A DNA stretch of 37,310 nucleotides from Bacteroidaceae bacterium (GTDB lineage Bacteria > Bacteroidota > Bacteroidia > Bacteroidales > Bacteroidaceae). The stretch spans positions 1-37,310 of the forward strand of contig JAFUPU010000025.1 in assembly GCA_017472635.1 (NCBI GenBank). The letters are read 5' to 3'. A program made the position numbers and the translations under genes. Below the pieces are notes generated by a model. That model was not told the origin of the DNA and did no database searches. It saw only the letters and a program-made list of their open reading frames with translations. This document shows, in pieces, positions 34,621 to 37,310 of the stretch; within the stretch, counting starts at the first letter, position 1; the number at the start of each line of letters is the position of its first letter.

Positions 34621-35901
34621 TCAGCAATGAAGTGCCTGTTCTATATCGGCAATAATGTCATCGGCATTCTCAATACCGACGGAGAGGCGAATCAAATCGG
34701 GGGCAACACCTGCTTCGACCAACTGTTCGTCGGTAAGCTGGCGGTGGGTGTGACTTGCCGGATGCAACACGCAGGTGCGGGCATCTGCCACATGGGTGAC
34801 AATGCAAATCATTTTCAGGCTGTCCATAAACTTGATGGCATCTTCGCGAGTACCTTTTAAACCAAATGCAATGACTCCGCATGAACCATTCGGCATATAT
34901 TTTTGAGCCAGGTCGTAATACTTGCTGCTCTTCAAGCCGCAATAGTTGACCCATGCCACCTGTTCGCTGGCTTCAAGGTATTCGGCAACACGTTGGGCAT
35001 TCTGGCAATGGCGGGGCATACGAAGGTGGAGGGTCTCCAGTCCCAAATTGAGCAGAAAGGCGTTTTGGGGCGATTGGATAGAACCCAAGTCGCGCATGAG
35101 TTGGGCAGTGGCTTTGGTCATATATGCCATTTTGCCAAATGCCTTGGTATAGGTAAGCCCATGATATGACTCATCGGGTTGGGTAAGGCCGGGGAACTTG
35201 TCGGCATGTGCCTCCCAATCGAAATTGCCACTGTCGACGATTACGCCTCCGACACAAGTGGCATGTCCGTCCATATACTTGGTGGTGGAATGGGTAACGA
35301 TATCTGCCCCCCACTCGAAAGGACGGCAGTTGATGGGGGTGGCGAAGGTGTTGTCGATAACCAAAGGTACACCATGGCTATGAGCAATGCGGGCAAACTT
35401 CTCGATATCGAGCACGGCACAACTGGGGTTGGAGATGGTTTCACCGAAAAGGGCTTTCGTGTTGGGACGGAAAGCTTTACTGATTTCACTTTCATCGGCA
35501 TCGGCATCAATAAAGGTCACTTCTATGCCCAACTTCTTCATGGTCACGGCAAAGAGGTTGAACGTACCGCCATAGATGGCTGACGCGCAAACGAAATGGT
35601 CTCCGGCTTGACAGATATTGAATATTGCATAGAAATTGGCAGCCTGACCGGAAGAGGTGAGCATGGCACCTACCCCACCCTCTAAAGCAGCTATCTTGGC
35701 AGCCACCGCATCGTTGGTAGGATTTTGCAGACGGGTATAGAAATAGCCGTTATCTTCCAAATCAAACAAACGAGCCATCTGTTCGCTTGTCTCATATTTG
35801 AACGTTGTACTTTGATAGATAGGCAATACACGAGGTTCACCCTTCCCCGGTGTCCAACCGGCTTGCACACAAAGGGTTTCAAGATTCATTTTCTTTTCCA
35901 T
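34621..35901 (-). CDS. metY: O-acetylhomoserine aminocarboxypropyltransferase (sulfhydrylase)
   Basis: 426 residues, full length for the Cys/Met-metabolism PLP enzymes of the homocysteine synthase branch. Seen: LPIYQSTTFKYETSEQMARLF, the PLP-phosphate loop TSSGQAANFYA, VIDNTFATPINCRPFEWGADIV, and the PLP lysine in HSTTKYMDGHATCVGGV. The C-terminal HPASHTHRQLTDEQLVEAGV and LIRLSVGIENADDI are conserved. It makes homocysteine from O-acetylhomoserine and sulfide in methionine synthesis. It is monocistronic here. The close relatives cystathionine gamma-synthase and lyase are shorter, about 380-400 residues. Confidence 0.93.
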   Translation of the reverse strand: MEKKMNLETLCVQAGWTPGKGEPRVLPIYQSTTFKYETSEQMARLFDLEDNGYFYTRLQNPTNDAVAAKIAALEGGVGAMLTSSGQAANFYAIFNICQAGDHFVCASAIYGGTFNLFAVTMKKLGIEVTFIDADADESEISKAFRPNTKALFGETISNPSCAVLDIEKFARIAHSHGVPLVIDNTFATPINCRPFEWGADIVTHSTTKYMDGHATCVGGVIVDSGNFDWEAHADKFPGLTQPDESYHGLTYTKAFGKMAYMTKATAQLMRDLGSIQSPQNAFLLNLGLETLHLRMPRHCQNAQRVAEYLEASEQVAWVNYCGLKSSKYYDLAQKYMPNGSCGVIAFGLKGTREDAIKFMDSLKMICIVTHVADARTCVLHPASHTHRQLTDEQLVEAGVAPDLIRLSVGIENADDIIADIEQALHC

Positions 35902-35938
35902 ATTATGTCAGTTTCATTGTTCTATTTCATACAGGCTG

Positions 35939-35946
35939 CAAATTTA
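35939..35946 (-). promoter_or_regulatory. -7 box of metY
   Basis: TAAATTTG on the minus strand (CAAATTTA on plus) fits TAnnTTTG, 38 bp before the metY start. No -33 match is seen and no SAM-riboswitch-like leader could fit in this short distance. Confidence 0.5.
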
Positions 35947-35996
35947 CGCATATTCTTATGAATTACCATCTATATACGACAAAAAAACACAAAAAA

Positions 35997-36023
35997 AGAG
36001 ACCGCTTTTGACAAGCGGTCTCT
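35997..36023 (-). terminator. terminator of the rpoA-rplQ operon
   Basis: AGAGACCGCTT (35997-36007) and AAGCGGTCTCT (36013-36023) form a perfect 11-bp stem with loop TTGAC. On the minus strand it is followed by TTTTTTTGTGTTTTTTT. It lies 27 bp after the rplQ stop and ends the ribosomal protein operon. Confidence 0.9.
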
Positions 36024-36050
36024 CTCTTTATATGATATAAGACTTCAGAG

Positions 36051-36554
36051 TTATTCAGCCTTAGGAGCTTCCTCTGTAGCTTGAGCAGTCTCTTCAGCAA
36101 CAGGAGCAACAGTCTCGGCAGCAGCTGCAGCAGTGTTCTTCTTAGAACGACGAGTACGAGTTGCTTTCTTGGCTGTCTTCTCCTTAGCCATGTTTTCATC
36201 ATAGTCAACCAACTCGATGAAGCACATTTCGGCATTGTCTCCCAAACGATGACCTGTCTTGATGATACGGGTATATCCACCGGGACGATCAGCAATCTTC
36301 ACAGAGATTTCCTTAAACAATTCGGTTACGGCATACTTGTCTTGCAAGTTGCTGAACACAACACGACGTGAGTTAGTCGTATCGTTTTTGGCCTTAGTCA
36401 ACAAAGGCTCAACATACTTCTTCAAAGCCTTAGCTTTGGCGAGAGTCGTAGTGATTCTTTTGTGCTTAATCAAAGAGCATGCCATGTTAGCCAACATTGC
36501 ATTTCTGTGAGAAGCAGTACGACCCAAATGATTGAATTTCTTATTATGTCTCAT
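36051..36554 (-). CDS. rplQ: 50S ribosomal protein L17
   Basis: 167 residues. The core (1-125) is typical: [49 protein letters not shown] and [21 protein letters not shown]. Residues about 125-167 are a low-complexity tail, first Lys/Arg-rich ([10 protein letters not shown]) and then Ala/Glu-rich ([17 protein letters not shown]), as in Bacteroidota L17 proteins, which are longer than the roughly 120 residues usual elsewhere. It follows rpoA by 3 bp. Confidence 0.97.
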   Translation of the reverse strand: MRHNKKFNHLGRTASHRNAMLANMACSLIKHKRITTTLAKAKALKKYVEPLLTKAKNDTTNSRRVVFSNLQDKYAVTELFKEISVKIADRPGGYTRIIKTGHRLGDNAEMCFIELVDYDENMAKEKTAKKATRTRRSKKNTAAAAAETVAPVAEETAQATEEAPKAE

Positions 36555-36557
36555 TTC

Positions 36558-37310
36558 TTATTCTTTATCTAATTTATATCTAGAAATATCAGTTCCAAAC
36601 GACAGATTCAGACTCTCGAGCAAATCATCAAGCTCAGTGAGCGATTTCTTACCAAAGTTACGGAACTTCAAGAGGTCAGTCTTATTGAACTGTACCAAGT
36701 CGCCCAATGTTTCCACATCAGCAGCCTTCAAACAGTTAAGAGCACGAACAGAGAGGTTCATATCGACAAGCTTAGTCTTGAGCAACTGACGCATGTGCAA
36801 TACTTCTTCATCAAACTCTTCGTTGCCATCCAATTCTGAATTCTCCAATGTAATCTTCTCGTCAGAGAAAAGCATGAAGTGATAAATCAGAATTTTTGCA
36901 GCCTCTTTCAGAGCTTCCTTCGGGTGAATGGAACCATCCGTAGTAATCTCAAGCAACAGTTTCTCATAATCGGTCTTCTGTTCAACACGATAATTCTCAA
37001 TCTGGTACTTTACATTACGAATCGGAGTATAAATTGAATCAACCGGAATAACATTAACATCGAGGCAGTACTCACGATTTTCCTCAGAAGTAACATAACC
37101 ACGACCCTTGTTAATGGTCAATTCAATCTTCATGGTTGCTTTAGGATCCAAATGACAAATAACCAATTCAGGATTTAACACTTCAAATCCATTCAAATAC
37201 CTGGCTATATCACCTGCCTTGAACTCGCTGGTGTTTGCAACCTCAATGCTGACAGTCTCAAGACTAAACTCCTCTACAATTTTCTTAAAGCGAACTTGCT
37301 TCAGATTCAA
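36558..37310 (-). CDS. rpoA: DNA-directed RNA polymerase subunit alpha, 5' end outside window
   Basis: About 250 C-terminal residues of a protein normally about 330 long; the gene runs off the right edge, so the first codon seen (TTG at 37310) is internal. Visible are the later part of the N-terminal dimerisation domain ([51 protein letters not shown]) and the complete C-terminal domain ([41 protein letters not shown]). It is cotranscribed with rplQ. Confidence 0.97.
   Translation of the reverse strand: MNLKQVRFKKIVEEFSLETVSIEVANTSEFKAGDIARYLNGFEVLNPELVICHLDPKATMKIELTINKGRGYVTSEENREYCLDVNVIPVDSIYTPIRNVKYQIENYRVEQKTDYEKLLLEITTDGSIHPKEALKEAAKILIYHFMLFSDEKITLENSELDGNEEFDEEVLHMRQLLKTKLVDMNLSVRALNCLKAADVETLGDLVQFNKTDLLKFRNFGKKSLTELDDLLESLNLSFGTDISRYKLDKE

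Noticed and set aside
35902-35996. SAM-type riboswitch upstream of metY
   Set aside because: The -7 box lies 38 bp before the start codon, leaving no room for a riboswitch leader, and no such fold is visible.

Overview
The window comes from a member of the Bacteroidota, most likely order Bacteroidales (Bacteroides/Phocaeicola/Prevotella-like). Evidence: a SusC/SusD pair, lipoproteins and secreted glycan-degrading enzymes, an rpoA-rplQ ribosomal operon end of Bacteroidota type, a two-domain PgpH-like 7TM-HD protein followed by priA, and several promoters fitting the Bacteroidota consensus (-33 TTTG, about 20 bp, -7 TAnnTTTG). I cannot fix the genus from sequence alone.

Layout. 1-850 is gene-poor and built of direct repeats and hairpin-forming intergenic elements. 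814-1016 holds a near-perfect promoter and an intrinsic terminator about 165 nt apart with no ORF between, a candidate small RNA. 1170-6680 is a three-gene operon of exported proteins: a beta-propeller-like protein, a TPR plus caspase-like (C14) protease, and a DUF4384 protein. The first two share an unnamed module of about 135 residues. 7055-9207 (minus) is an ABC-2 transporter operon ending in its own YtrA-type GntR regulator, with a strong dyad over its promoter. 9491-14725 is a divergent rhamnogalacturonan locus: a GH105 hydrolase on one side, and a PL11 lyase, a second GH105 and an L-rhamnose mutarotase on the other.

14847-26919 is mainly housekeeping: a hotdog thioesterase, a small coiled-coil protein, gltX-waaA, the PgpH-like gene overlapping priA, a YgjP-like metalloprotease, and a minus-strand HD-phosphohydrolase/aminopeptidase P/gamma-carbonic anhydrase run. 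27011-33654 (minus) is a SusC-SusD-lipoprotein-secreted protein operon without recognisable glycoside hydrolase or regulator beside it. 33655-34620 is a second gene-free stretch carrying the same two intergenic repeat families as the left end, in the same order. 34621-37310 (minus) holds metY and the 3' end of the ribosomal operon (rpoA, cut by the window edge, then rplQ).

How the genes work together. The rhamnogalacturonan genes form a coherent pathway: the lyase cuts the backbone, GH105 enzymes remove unsaturated uronic acids, and the mutarotase feeds rhamnose catabolism. The caspase operon is the best candidate for an undescribed system: all three products have export signals, so if they act together they do so in the periplasm or at the envelope, unlike typical cytoplasmic caspase-based defence systems. 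Motif assignments are from reading the translations by eye; no database search was possible.
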